From an uncultured Chitinophagaceae bacterium (GTDB lineage: Bacteria; Bacteroidota; Bacteroidia; Chitinophagales; Chitinophagaceae), in NCBI GenBank assembly GCA_903881425.1, contig CAIRTF010000065.1:24374-88373 (forward strand): 64,000 nt of DNA, in the 5' to 3' direction. This document shows positions 46,449 to 55,007 of this stretch, piece after piece. Under the pieces are notes generated by a model, which searched no databases, was not told the origin of the DNA, and was given only the letters and a program-made list of their open reading frames with translations. The position numbers were made by a program, and so were the translations under genes. How positions within the stretch are numbered: the first letter of the stretch is position 1; every line of letters begins with the position of its first letter.

Positions 46449-48242
46449 ATGAGCGCAACAACACAAAAAGCAAATGCCTTAAAAGGTGGCGAATGGTTGA
46501 TTAAAGAAAGCAATGCTTTCGAAACATTTATTCCCGAAGATTTTGATGAAGAACAGAAAATGGTGATGGAAATGTGTCAACAATTTTTAGACACAGAAGT
46601 ACTTCCTGTAGCTGATAGAGTTGATAAATTAGAACCCGGATTAATGCCTTTATTATTAAAAAAAGCCGGAGACCAAGGTTTACTTGCTACTTCTATTCCT
46701 GAAGAATACGGAGGTTTGGGAAAAGATCTTGTAACGGCAAATATTGTTAGTGAAGGATTAGGCGGCGGACATTCTTTCTCTGTTGCTGCATCTGCACATA
46801 CCGGTATCGGGTCATTACCAATTTTATATTTTGGTACGGAAGCACAAAAACAAAAATACATTCCCAAATTAGCATCAGGAGAATGGAAGGGTGCTTATGG
46901 TTTAACCGAACCTAATAGCGGAAGTGATGCATTGGGTGCAAAAACTTCAGCGAAGTTGAGTGATGATGGAAAATATTATTTATTAAATGGGCAGAAATGT
47001 TGGATTACCAATGGTGGTTTTGCCGATGTATATACTGTGTTTGCAAAAATTGATGGCGATAAATTCACTGGATTTATTATTGAAAGAGGCTTTGAAGGAT
47101 TTACTCAAGGACCCGAGGAACATAAAATGGGTATTAAAGGATCATCAACCGTTCAATTATATTTTCAAGATTGTAAAGTTCCTGTAGAGAATGTTTTAGG
47201 AGAGATTGGTAAAGGTCATATCATCGCTTTCAATATATTAAATATCGGACGTTTAAAATTATGTGCTGCTGTTTTAGGTGGTAGTAAACGTGCTGCAACC
47301 ACTTCAGTTCAATATGCTGCAACACGCGAACAATTTAAAATGCCGATTGCAAAGTTTGGAGCCATCAAACATAAATTAGCTGAAATGGCTATTCGTATTT
47401 GGGTTGGCGAAAGTGCTTTATATCGCGCAGCAAAATGGATTGATATTAAAGAGGAAGAATTATTAAATGCAGGAGATTCATTTGCAAAAGCATTATTAGG
47501 TGCTGCAGAAGAATATGCGATTGAATGTGCGATGTTAAAAGTGTTTGGAAGTGAGGTGCTAGATTTTGTAGTGGACGAAGGTGTACAAGTGCATGGTGGC
47601 AATGGTTTCAGCGATGAATATATTATCAGTAAAGCATACCGCGATTCACGCATCAACAGAATTTATGAAGGAACCAATGAGATCAATCGTTTATTAACAG
47701 TTGATATGGTATTGAAACGTGCCATGAAAGGAAAGTTGGATTTGATGGGACCCGCAATGGCAGTTAGTAAAGAGTTGATGAGTATTCCTGATTTTAATAA
47801 CGATGATGAATCTGCTTTTGCGAAAGAAAAAAAATACATTATTAATTTCAAGAAAGCGATATTGATGACAGCAGGTGCAGCTGTTCAAAAATTAATGATG
47901 CAATTAGATAAGGAGCAAGAGATATTGATGAACATTGCTGATATGGCCATTGAAGTGTATCATGCGGAGAGTGCTTTATTACGCGTGATGAAATTAGTAG
48001 ACAAACAAGGCGAAGCAGCTACATCATTACAAATAGATATTATGCGTACTTATTTATATGATGCTGCAGACAGAATTAATAAAGCAGGAAAAGATGCATT
48101 GAACAGTTTTGCTGATGGCGATGAATTAAGAATGATGCATATTGGATTAAAACGATTTACTAAAGTTGAACCATTTAATACTAAAGATGCTCGCAGAAGA
48201 ATTTGTGCAAAGATGTTAGAAGCTAATGAGTATCCTTTCTAG
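46449..48242 (+). CDS. Acyl-CoA dehydrogenase
   Basis: The 597-residue flavoenzyme of fatty-acid oxidation introduces the alpha-beta double bond. AYGLTEPNSGSDALGAKTSA and WITNGGFADVYTVFAKI bind FAD and substrate, and the region YRDSRINRIYEGTNEINR carries the usual catalytic glutamate neighbourhood. The length exceeds the common ~380 residues because of a C-terminal helical extension of about 160 residues, as in the very-long-chain/ACAD9-like branch used by Bacteroidota. A MarR gene lies just upstream. Confidence 0.93.
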   Translation: MSATTQKANALKGGEWLIKESNAFETFIPEDFDEEQKMVMEMCQQFLDTEVLPVADRVDKLEPGLMPLLLKKAGDQGLLATSIPEEYGGLGKDLVTANIVSEGLGGGHSFSVAASAHTGIGSLPILYFGTEAQKQKYIPKLASGEWKGAYGLTEPNSGSDALGAKTSAKLSDDGKYYLLNGQKCWITNGGFADVYTVFAKIDGDKFTGFIIERGFEGFTQGPEEHKMGIKGSSTVQLYFQDCKVPVENVLGEIGKGHIIAFNILNIGRLKLCAAVLGGSKRAATTSVQYAATREQFKMPIAKFGAIKHKLAEMAIRIWVGESALYRAAKWIDIKEEELLNAGDSFAKALLGAAEEYAIECAMLKVFGSEVLDFVVDEGVQVHGGNGFSDEYIISKAYRDSRINRIYEGTNEINRLLTVDMVLKRAMKGKLDLMGPAMAVSKELMSIPDFNNDDESAFAKEKKYIINFKKAILMTAGAAVQKLMMQLDKEQEILMNIADMAIEVYHAESALLRVMKLVDKQGEAATSLQIDIMRTYLYDAADRINKAGKDALNSFADGDELRMMHIGLKRFTKVEPFNTKDARRRICAKMLEANEYPF

Positions 48243-48265
48243 AATTAAATCATCAAATAACAATC

Positions 48266-48296
48266 AATGCCTTGAAAATTTCAAGGCATTTTCTTT
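48266..48296 (+). terminator. Terminator after acyl-CoA dehydrogenase
   Basis: The stem AATGCCTTGAAA / TTTCAAGGCATT (48266-48277 and 48279-48290; the closing base pairs near the apex must open) is followed by TTCTTTT. It lies 24 bp after the stop codon. Confidence 0.82.
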
Positions 48297-48366
48297 TGGA
48301 ATACTTTAATAATGGTAATTCTTTTAATACAAGTGAAAGGATTTATCTTTAATAAAATTTGATAGA

Positions 48367-48723
48367 ATGCCTTCTGGAAAAAAAGGAACATCCGGCTTTA
48401 GAAAAGAGTTTATGTTCATTAAATCGGAATATAAATTGATCCGTATTAATTTGGATGATATTTTGTTTTTATCCGGACTAAGAGATTATACACAGATTTA
48501 TTTAAAAGGAAAATCATCTCCACTTACTACTTTGCAAAATTTAAAAGAGTTCGAAACAAAACTTTCTGATGAGGATTTTATACGCGTACATCGGTCATTC
48601 ATTATTTCTTTAAGTAAAGTAGATACAATCAGCAGAAACGAGATCAATATAGGTGCTCATACTATTCCTATTGGCAATGCATTCAAACATTCACTGGATG
48701 CAGCCATAGAAAAAAACTCTTAG
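48367..48723 (+). CDS. LytTR DNA-binding domain protein without receiver domain
   Basis: 118 residues that are almost entirely one LytTR domain: FMFIKSEYKLIRINLDDILF, LRDYTQIYLKG, and the conserved FIRVHRSFIISL near residue 77. Most LytTR proteins in this phylum are response regulators with an N-terminal receiver; none is encoded here. The first ~14 residues (Gly/Ser/Lys-rich) resemble a linker, so this may be a truncated regulator or a stand-alone type. The stop codon lies inside a terminator hairpin. Confidence 0.82.
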   Translation: MPSGKKGTSGFRKEFMFIKSEYKLIRINLDDILFLSGLRDYTQIYLKGKSSPLTTLQNLKEFETKLSDEDFIRVHRSFIISLSKVDTISRNEINIGAHTIPIGNAFKHSLDAAIEKNS

Positions 48724-48742
48724 CAATTTGCTAAGAGTTTTT
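48712..48742. terminator. Bidirectional terminator between the LytTR and DUF4907 genes
   Basis: The inverted repeat CTCTTAGCAA / TTGCTAAGAG (48717-48726 and 48728-48737), with A run before and T run after, spans the LytTR stop codon and ends 4 bp before the convergent DUF4907 gene stop. Confidence 0.82.
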
Positions 48743-48745
48743 AAT

Positions 48746-49081
48746 TTATTTGTGAATGTGGCAACTATCTAAATCACGTGTAGTGATCTGCGGAATGTTT
48801 CCTTTCTTTAATTTTTCCAGAGCAAGGTTGCCAATAGTTGATGCTTCTTCTTTTGTTTCAAAACTTTTCTTTCCTTCTATCGCCGGGATATTTTCTTGCC
48901 TGATATATAAACTGTCGTTAGCATATATTTCATAACCCCATCCCGCAGAAGTTTGAATTGTTTTCATTTCAAAGTATACTTTGCCTGGATCTTTTTCTTT
49001 TCTGATGAATTTTGAATAAATAAAAATCATCAGCGATATAAAGAAGAAAATGTATACCCAGTTTTTCTTAATCGTTTGCAT
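48746..49081 (-). CDS. DUF4907 family membrane-anchored protein
   Basis: 111 residues with an N-terminal anchor (WVYIFFFISLMIFIYSKFI) and the DUF4907 core: GWGYEIYANDSLYIRQENIP, GKKSFETKEEAS and KLKKGNIPQIT. Function is unknown. The start at 49081 is selected because the upstream in-frame region overlaps the Kelch gene further; even so the two overlap by 14 bp. The family commonly sits with Kelch and DUF4270 genes, as here. Confidence 0.82.
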   Translation of the reverse strand: MQTIKKNWVYIFFFISLMIFIYSKFIRKEKDPGKVYFEMKTIQTSAGWGYEIYANDSLYIRQENIPAIEGKKSFETKEEASTIGNLALEKLKKGNIPQITTRDLDSCHIHK

Positions 49082-50123
49082 TATAGGTGTCATCTGGTTT
49101 CCATTCGTCAAAATCATCTAATTGTAATGTGCTGTTCTTTCCGGTTCCCACAAAACCTCTTCCTAATACAGTGAATGCTACTGCACCTGCTCTACCAGAA
49201 CGTTCGTAAGGTGTTTTCTCTGTCCATAAGTCTGTAGCAAAATCATATTCCCATGTTTTTAATAAGTAGCTTCCGTTTTGACCAACAGTCAGATAAGCTT
49301 TAGGAACGCCTTTACTATTATTCATTACAAAAGCAACAGCATTATCTCTAACGATAGTAGTATAAAGATCGTCGTAATTATCTGTGCTTGTATTTGCAAT
49401 GTCTCTTAATTGTGACCATGTTTTAGTAGCACCATCAAATACCCAGAAATCGGACACTTCTACATTATTATTAGTGCCAGTACATACATATGCTTTGTTA
49501 TTGTATACAAATGCAACTGCGCCGGATCTTTTAGAACCACCTAAGCTTGGTCTTTGAATCCAAGAATCTGTAGCCGGAGTATATTCCCATAAATCTTTAT
49601 CATAGTTACCATCAAATCCACATGAAACATAACCTAAATGGCTAACGCTAAAACCAACTGCATCATATCTTGCTGTACCGGCAAAAGCTGCTTTTGGGGT
49701 CCATTTGTTTAATGTAGCAGAATATTGCCAGGTATCGTTTAAGCGATTATAGCCATCATATCCTGTGGTAATATAGCCAAGAGTGTCAATGGCAAAACCA
49801 ACAGCAGAACTTCTTCCGTATAGACCATTAGGCTGAAGGGTATAACTACCACCAGTCGCTGGTAAGCTGGCTTTTTGAGTCCAATAGTTTGCATTGGCAT
49901 CATATAGCCAAAAATCGTTTAATCTGTTTGTACCATCGTAGCCGGTTCCTATATAAGCATAGTTTCCAATTACAAATGAAATAGCTTCGGTTCTTGCTAC
50001 TCCGTCAAATTCAGTACGTTTAACCCAGTTTCCGGTAAGTGTAGTAGCTGTGTTGTTACTGCAAGACATTAACAAAAGAGATGCGCCAAAACCAAGAATA
50101 AGTAGATCTTTCAGGTGCTTCAT
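49068..50123 (-). CDS. Kelch-repeat lipoprotein (galactose-oxidase-like beta-propeller)
   Basis: 351 residues with a lipoprotein signal (LLLMSC, residues 16-21) and about six Kelch blades of ~50 residues. Each blade repeats an AVGF/AISF...GYxxTGYDGxNRLNDxWxYDxxxNxWTxKAxxP pattern (for example GTGYDGTNRLNDFWLYDANA). Surface-exposed Kelch propellers usually bind ligands; no oxidase active site is evident. It overlaps DUF4907 by 14 bp, and its start faces the divergent DUF4270 gene across about 315 bp. Confidence 0.88.
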   Translation of the reverse strand: MKHLKDLLILGFGASLLLMSCSNNTATTLTGNWVKRTEFDGVARTEAISFVIGNYAYIGTGYDGTNRLNDFWLYDANANYWTQKASLPATGGSYTLQPNGLYGRSSAVGFAIDTLGYITTGYDGYNRLNDTWQYSATLNKWTPKAAFAGTARYDAVGFSVSHLGYVSCGFDGNYDKDLWEYTPATDSWIQRPSLGGSKRSGAVAFVYNNKAYVCTGTNNNVEVSDFWVFDGATKTWSQLRDIANTSTDNYDDLYTTIVRDNAVAFVMNNSKGVPKAYLTVGQNGSYLLKTWEYDFATDLWTEKTPYERSGRAGAVAFTVLGRGFVGTGKNSTLQLDDFDEWKPDDTYNAND

Positions 50124-50438
50124 TTTAAAAAAATTTTGATGAAATTATTAGCCTAGGACTTGCCTAAATCGTTAAAATGGATTTTCGTTAAAAATTCAAA
50201 GATGAATAAATAAATTTTATCTGCCAATCTTTTTTCTGTTAAAAATATTTTAACCTCTTTTCTTTGCAAAGAAATAGATTTGATAAATATCCCGATATTT
50301 GCCGATAATTTTTTTTTAATGGTCGGCGTGATTATGTCATTAATCCATAGTAACAATTTTCTAACAGCGCACCGTTCTATCATTGTGCGTTTTTACAGGT
50401 AAGTATCATTGGCATCGAAAAATGATTAAAAAAATAGA
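50124..50438. promoter_or_regulatory. Intergenic divergent promoter region, Kelch / DUF4270
   Basis: 315 bp without a credible gene separate the Kelch operon from the DUF4270 operon. It must hold both promoters. A 76-codon minus-strand frame within it (50153-50383) has no family similarity that I can see and is treated as chance. Confidence 0.55.
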
Positions 50439-51761
50439 ATGATCAAAAAATTACTTTTTATAGCTCTTGTCATTGTAAGTATCGGCACTGCCTGCAAAAA
50501 AGTGGATGTTAATTTCGGCAGTGTGTTTTTAGATAATTCAAACACACAGATATCTTTGGTGGATACTTTTAAAGCGCAATTATCTACTGTTTATATCGAT
50601 TCTTTTGCCACCAATGGATTAGGAGCCGGATTAACAGGTGCTTACGTAGATCCTGTTTTCGGAAAAGTACAAGCATTGAGTTACCTTGAAGTGGCTCCAC
50701 CTTCTTATACCGATATTTACGCCAACACTACCTATGATTCACTTACGTTGATATTGCGATTGAACAAAACGTATTATGGCGATACAACCAAATCTTTACA
50801 TATCGATGTAAACAGGTTATTAGAAAAAATTGTTCCCCCAAATGAAGGGTACAATTTATACAACACAGACAATTTTAATATTTATCCAACAGCCATCGGT
50901 TCAAAAGATATTGTAGTCAGTCCATTCAGAATGGATTCCATTGCCATTCGATTGGATGATAATCTAGGAAAATTAATCATGGCCAAATTGCAGAATAAGA
51001 TAGATCAGGATGTACAGAATTCTGCTTACTTCATTCAATTCTTTAATGGCTTAAAAATCAGCAGCCCGAGTAATAGCCCTTTAGTTATCGGTTTTACAGA
51101 CAGTGTGATCATGCGATTAAGTTATAAAAAGCATGATGTTTACACGAATAATATGCAAACTGATTTTATATTAGGACAAAAAAGTCATCAATTTAATAAT
51201 ATTACCATTGATAGAACAGGTACTTTGCTAAAGAATCTCAACTCTGTTAATTATGAGATCTATTCTAATCAAACCAATAACATGGCGTTGTTACAGAGTA
51301 TTACAGGGTCAATGGTGAAGATTAGGTTTCCCACATTAAGAGATGTTTTTAGAATACCCAATTTTGCTAAAATTTTAAGGGCAGAATTAGTCATCAGGCC
51401 GGTTAGAGGAAGTTATAATTTTTATCAATTGCCTCCTCAATTGAGATTATCACAAACCACTCAAACCAATCAATTGGGTGTTGATATTAGCACACTAAAC
51501 AGTTCAGGAACGCTTACTTCTCAATTAGGTAATTTGGTTATTGATCAGTTATATGGTGACAATACTTTTTATTCCTATGATATTACCGGATATGTTAAAG
51601 GATTATTGAGTTCTGTTATTTATGATAATAATGGATTGTTATTGGTTCCACCAAGTCCGGCCATTGCTAATCAATTAAACAGGATGTTAGTTGGTGATGC
51701 CAATAATAGCAATAGTCTCAGCAGAATTCAATTATTAGTTTATTACGTTACTGTGCAATAA
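50439..51761 (+). CDS. DUF4270 family lipoprotein
   Basis: 440 residues with a lipoprotein signal ending SIGTAC and the DUF4270 features: LVDTFKAQLSTVYIDSF and GAGLTGAYVDPVFGKVQALSYLEV near the N-terminus, with beta-strand-rich repeats throughout. It is an exported surface or periplasmic protein of unknown function, widespread in Bacteroidota. It is followed by an outer-membrane protein gene after 13 bp. Confidence 0.86.
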   Translation: MIKKLLFIALVIVSIGTACKKVDVNFGSVFLDNSNTQISLVDTFKAQLSTVYIDSFATNGLGAGLTGAYVDPVFGKVQALSYLEVAPPSYTDIYANTTYDSLTLILRLNKTYYGDTTKSLHIDVNRLLEKIVPPNEGYNLYNTDNFNIYPTAIGSKDIVVSPFRMDSIAIRLDDNLGKLIMAKLQNKIDQDVQNSAYFIQFFNGLKISSPSNSPLVIGFTDSVIMRLSYKKHDVYTNNMQTDFILGQKSHQFNNITIDRTGTLLKNLNSVNYEIYSNQTNNMALLQSITGSMVKIRFPTLRDVFRIPNFAKILRAELVIRPVRGSYNFYQLPPQLRLSQTTQTNQLGVDISTLNSSGTLTSQLGNLVIDQLYGDNTFYSYDITGYVKGLLSSVIYDNNGLLLVPPSPAIANQLNRMLVGDANNSNSLSRIQLLVYYVTVQ

Positions 51762-51774
51762 AGATTATTTTACG

Positions 51775-53034
51775 ATGATGAAAAGAATTATTTATACGCT
51801 TATTGTTTTATGCCTGGTTAAAATATCTTATGCCCAGAACAATACCTCTCCTTATTCGATATTAGGTATCGGCGATTTAGAAAACAGTTATTTCGATCGT
51901 ACTACCGGAATGGCTAATACGGGATTGGCCATGGCTTCTAACAGATTTTTATATCACGCTAATCCTGCCAGCTATAGTTATTTGGATGATAAGGTGTTCA
52001 ATGTAGAAGTAGCAACACGTTTCAAATCGGTATTTTATTCCGGTCTGCCCATTGTAAGTACTTCTTCAAACTCTTCATCTGATCTTCAGTTCAAAAAATT
52101 TGTATTTGCCATAAAAGTTAAACCGCGTTGGGGCATAAGTTTAGGTTTATTGCCTTTCAGCACTTCTAACTATTCTTTTTATGGAACGAAACAACTCAAC
52201 GGAACCAATGGAATGGTGAATTCTTATTATGAAGGCAATGGTAATACCAATCAATTTTATTTAGCCAATAGTTACAGAATCAACAGGCATCTTTCAATTG
52301 GTGTTCAAGGTTCATGGTTATTTGGCCAGTTGGAACAGAAAGAAACCATTTTGCCTACATATATTAATGATAGTTCTTTAATTACAAACCGAAATATTTT
52401 TTTAGGTAATTTATATTTTAAATACGGAATACAATATCATACTCAATTAAATAAAAATTGGTTGCTTTCTCTTGGCGCTACTGCTTCATTGAAAACAAAA
52501 TTAAGAGCCAATTACACTTTGCAAGTACAAAGCGGAACAGCGTATATTATTAATAATGAACATTATTTAGACAATTACTTTGTTTTACCTCAGATTTATA
52601 ACGCTGGAATTGCAGCAACTTTAAAAGAAAAATTCACATTTGCGCTTGATTATGGCTATCAAAACTGGAGTACTTTAAACTATAAAGGATTTAATTATGC
52701 ATTGGTAAACAGCAATAAAATCTCAACCGGTTTTGAATATTCGAGTAAAGTAAAAGCAAGAGACTTTTTATATGAGAAGTATTTTTTGCAGGCAGGACTT
52801 TATTATACCAACTCATACATGCAAGTATACGGACAACAGATCAACGATTACGGCTTGACACTGGGTGTTGGAGGTAATTTTACGAGAGCACCAAATGTGG
52901 GTGTTATGGGCACATTCCAGGTAGGTACAAAAGGAACAACCAATTATGGCTTGGTAAAAGAGAACTACACGCAATTCAATCTTACTATAAGCTTCAGAGA
53001 ATTCTGGTTAGTTAAACTAAAGCATTACGATTAA
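51775..53034 (+). CDS. Putative outer-membrane beta-barrel protein
   Basis: 419 residues with a signal peptide (VKISYAQ) and an all-strand composition. It has many alternating hydrophobic/polar segments with aromatic ends (GATASLKTKLRANYTLQVQ, KFTFALDYGYQNWSTLNY). The N-terminal SPYSILGIGDLENSYFDRTT and GLAMASNRFLYHANPASYSY look like the hatch region of OMP families close to the OmpP1/FadL-like or type-IX-associated porins. I cannot name the family with certainty. It ends at a terminator. Confidence 0.7.
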   Translation: MMKRIIYTLIVLCLVKISYAQNNTSPYSILGIGDLENSYFDRTTGMANTGLAMASNRFLYHANPASYSYLDDKVFNVEVATRFKSVFYSGLPIVSTSSNSSSDLQFKKFVFAIKVKPRWGISLGLLPFSTSNYSFYGTKQLNGTNGMVNSYYEGNGNTNQFYLANSYRINRHLSIGVQGSWLFGQLEQKETILPTYINDSSLITNRNIFLGNLYFKYGIQYHTQLNKNWLLSLGATASLKTKLRANYTLQVQSGTAYIINNEHYLDNYFVLPQIYNAGIAATLKEKFTFALDYGYQNWSTLNYKGFNYALVNSNKISTGFEYSSKVKARDFLYEKYFLQAGLYYTNSYMQVYGQQINDYGLTLGVGGNFTRAPNVGVMGTFQVGTKGTTNYGLVKENYTQFNLTISFREFWLVKLKHYD

Positions 53035-53046
53035 TATTTTTTGTAC

Positions 53047-53067
53047 AAGGGCGCTGCCCTTTTTTTA
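53047..53067 (+). terminator. Terminator after the DUF4270/OMP operon
   Basis: AAGGGC-GCT-GCCCTT (53047-53061) is followed by a T run. It ends 51 bp before the amidase start. Confidence 0.8.
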
Positions 53068-53117
53068 TTTGTACTATTGATATTCTTTCTACAAAAAGAT
53101 TTTATTACTTTCATAGA

Positions 53118-54299
53118 ATGAAGAAAATACTGTTGCCTGCTGTATTATTTTTTTCTGTGCAATTATTTGCACAAGATTCTGCCCAACAATATTGGTTAGG
53201 AAAATCAATCGGTAAATTACCCGCTCTTGCATATGGATTGGGAGAAGATAGATTAGGTGGTGCAAAGATGGGTTATGTTGATACGAATATTGTTTTTAAA
53301 ATAATCGATTCAGTTCATTCCATGTATCAGGTGCAGCTATCAAAATATCATTCTGCATTCATTGATAAATCTTTCATTAAAAGAGATTCTTCCATCAAAG
53401 AAAAACCTTTCTATTTAACTAATTCATGGAAATTATCAGGAACAGATACTTGTTATGATATTGTTTCCATCAGCTTAGATGAAAAACTGCCATACAAAAC
53501 TTGGATGGAGATTGATCCTTCTAAAATCATGATTGATATTTATGGTGTTCATAGTAATACCAACTGGATCACACAACTCAGTTCATTAAAAGAAGTCAAG
53601 AATGCTTATTATAATCAAATCGAAGATGATGTAGTAAGAGTAACTCTTGAGTTAAGACATCAACAACATTGGGGTTACAGCATTGGTTATAAAAATAAAG
53701 TATTGCAAATAAAAGTGAAGAAGCAACCCGTTGATCTTGATATCAGAAAAATAAAGATTGCTATTGATGCAGGCCACGGTGGTAATAATGTAGGTGCGGA
53801 TGGCGTAAAAACAAAAGCAATCGAAAAAAATTACACATTGCTTTTTGCAAAAGCATTGGAAAAACTATTGAAAAGAAAAGGTGTGACTGATGTTATTATG
53901 ACAAGAACTGCTGATACCAGTTTTGATAATAAAGACAGGATTTTATTTTTACAACAACAAAATCCGGATGTGTTAATCAGTCTTCACTTGAACTCCACAA
54001 GTAACAAAGAAATAAACGGCAGTACAACATTTTATAAGCATATTGGCTTTCGTCCGTTATCTCAGGCAATATTAAATAGAATGGTAGAAGTTAAAATGAA
54101 TGAATTTGGTAATGTGGGCAATTTTAATTTTGTATTAAACTCGCCTACAGATTTTGTCAATACTTTATTGGAGATTGCTTTTTTAAGTAATGAAGAAGAT
54201 GAAAAAAAGATCATCAACCCTAAATTTCATTTAACAGTGGCCAATCAGGTATATAAAGGATTGAATGATTGGTTACAGCAAGTACAGAAAATGAAATAG
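53118..54299 (+). CDS. N-acetylmuramoyl-L-alanine amidase (Amidase_3)
   Basis: The 393-residue secreted enzyme (signal ending QLFAQ) cleaves the amide bond between MurNAc and the stem peptide during cell separation or recycling. The catalytic domain begins near residue 215 with IAIDAGHGGNNVGADG (Zn His), has E in KAIEKNY and H in VLISLHLNS, and the late E in LLEIAFLSNEEDE. The ~180-residue N-terminal part resembles an AMIN-like domain with predominantly strands. It is flanked by convergent small ORFs. Confidence 0.92.
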   Translation: MKKILLPAVLFFSVQLFAQDSAQQYWLGKSIGKLPALAYGLGEDRLGGAKMGYVDTNIVFKIIDSVHSMYQVQLSKYHSAFIDKSFIKRDSSIKEKPFYLTNSWKLSGTDTCYDIVSISLDEKLPYKTWMEIDPSKIMIDIYGVHSNTNWITQLSSLKEVKNAYYNQIEDDVVRVTLELRHQQHWGYSIGYKNKVLQIKVKKQPVDLDIRKIKIAIDAGHGGNNVGADGVKTKAIEKNYTLLFAKALEKLLKRKGVTDVIMTRTADTSFDNKDRILFLQQQNPDVLISLHLNSTSNKEINGSTTFYKHIGFRPLSQAILNRMVEVKMNEFGNVGNFNFVLNSPTDFVNTLLEIAFLSNEEDEKKIINPKFHLTVANQVYKGLNDWLQQVQKMK

Positions 54300-54305
54300 A
54301 AAATA

Positions 54306-54776
54306 TTAAGGATTGCAAACGGTGTACACTAAAGTTGCATCAGCAACAACTTCATTTTCTTTAGCAATAGCATAATAAAATAACTTATTGGTATTGTTAT
54401 TTTGTACTTTGGCAAAATATTTCTGATCGAAAGAAAGATTGTTTTTTGTATTTATTGTTCCCGCTTTTACTTCATTACGATTGGTAATGGCAACTTCATT
54501 AAAAGGGTGTGAGATATTTTCAACTGCAGATACTTGAATATTATAAGCCTGACTTGAAAACACATTCAATGAAACGGAAGAGGATTTGTATTGATTAGAG
54601 TTCAATGCTACAAACGAATTCTGAACGTTATTTTGTGCAGATGGAATTATTGCAATTGAACCGGCAGGATTTAATACACAATTCAATGTAACATTGGCTG
54701 ATGTTTGAGCTTTTAAACCCAAAACCAACATGGTGAATACCACTGAAAAGCAATATTTTTTAAAACCTGTTTTCAT
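54306..54776 (-). CDS. Secreted protein of unknown function
   Basis: 156 residues with a signal peptide (LVLGLKAQ) and a strand-rich mature part of ~130 residues (SANVTLNCVLNPAGSIAIIP, then SSVSLNVFSSQAYNIQVSAV). The C-terminus VVADATLVYTVCNP could form a disulfide with the other Cys. It resembles small fimbrial or spore-coat-like U/CsuA domain proteins in pattern only. The start at 54776 gives the signal peptide. It converges with the amidase gene (6-bp gap). Confidence 0.6.
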   Translation of the reverse strand: MKTGFKKYCFSVVFTMLVLGLKAQTSANVTLNCVLNPAGSIAIIPSAQNNVQNSFVALNSNQYKSSSVSLNVFSSQAYNIQVSAVENISHPFNEVAITNRNEVKAGTINTKNNLSFDQKYFAKVQNNNTNKLFYYAIAKENEVVADATLVYTVCNP

Positions 54777-54954
54777 TATAACGGATTGATTTACGAAAAA
54801 AATCGAGGGGCTGATTATTAAAATCAGCTTAAAGATAGATGAAAAAAAGCTTAAAAAACAAGAAAAAGGAGAGTTTCTCAAACATTTTAAGGCAAAAAAT
54901 GCCAATGCAGATTGGTTTTTCATCAATCAGTGGATTTGGATATTGGAAAAATCA

Positions 54955-54986
54955 ATAAATCTTGGCTATTTAAAAGCAAGATTTAT
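54955..54986 (-). terminator. Candidate terminator of the S9 peptidase gene
   Basis: The 10-bp stem ATAAATCTTG / CAAGATTTAT (54955-54964 and 54977-54986), about 22 bp after the S9 stop on the minus strand, is followed by a T-rich stretch. Confidence 0.6.
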
Positions 54987-55007
54987 GTTACTGTAATTTA
55001 GTCTTTT

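Noticed and set aside
50153..50383. 76-codon minus-strand frame between the Kelch and DUF4270 genes
   Set aside because: No family features, very AT-rich, and it occupies the only space for two divergent promoters.
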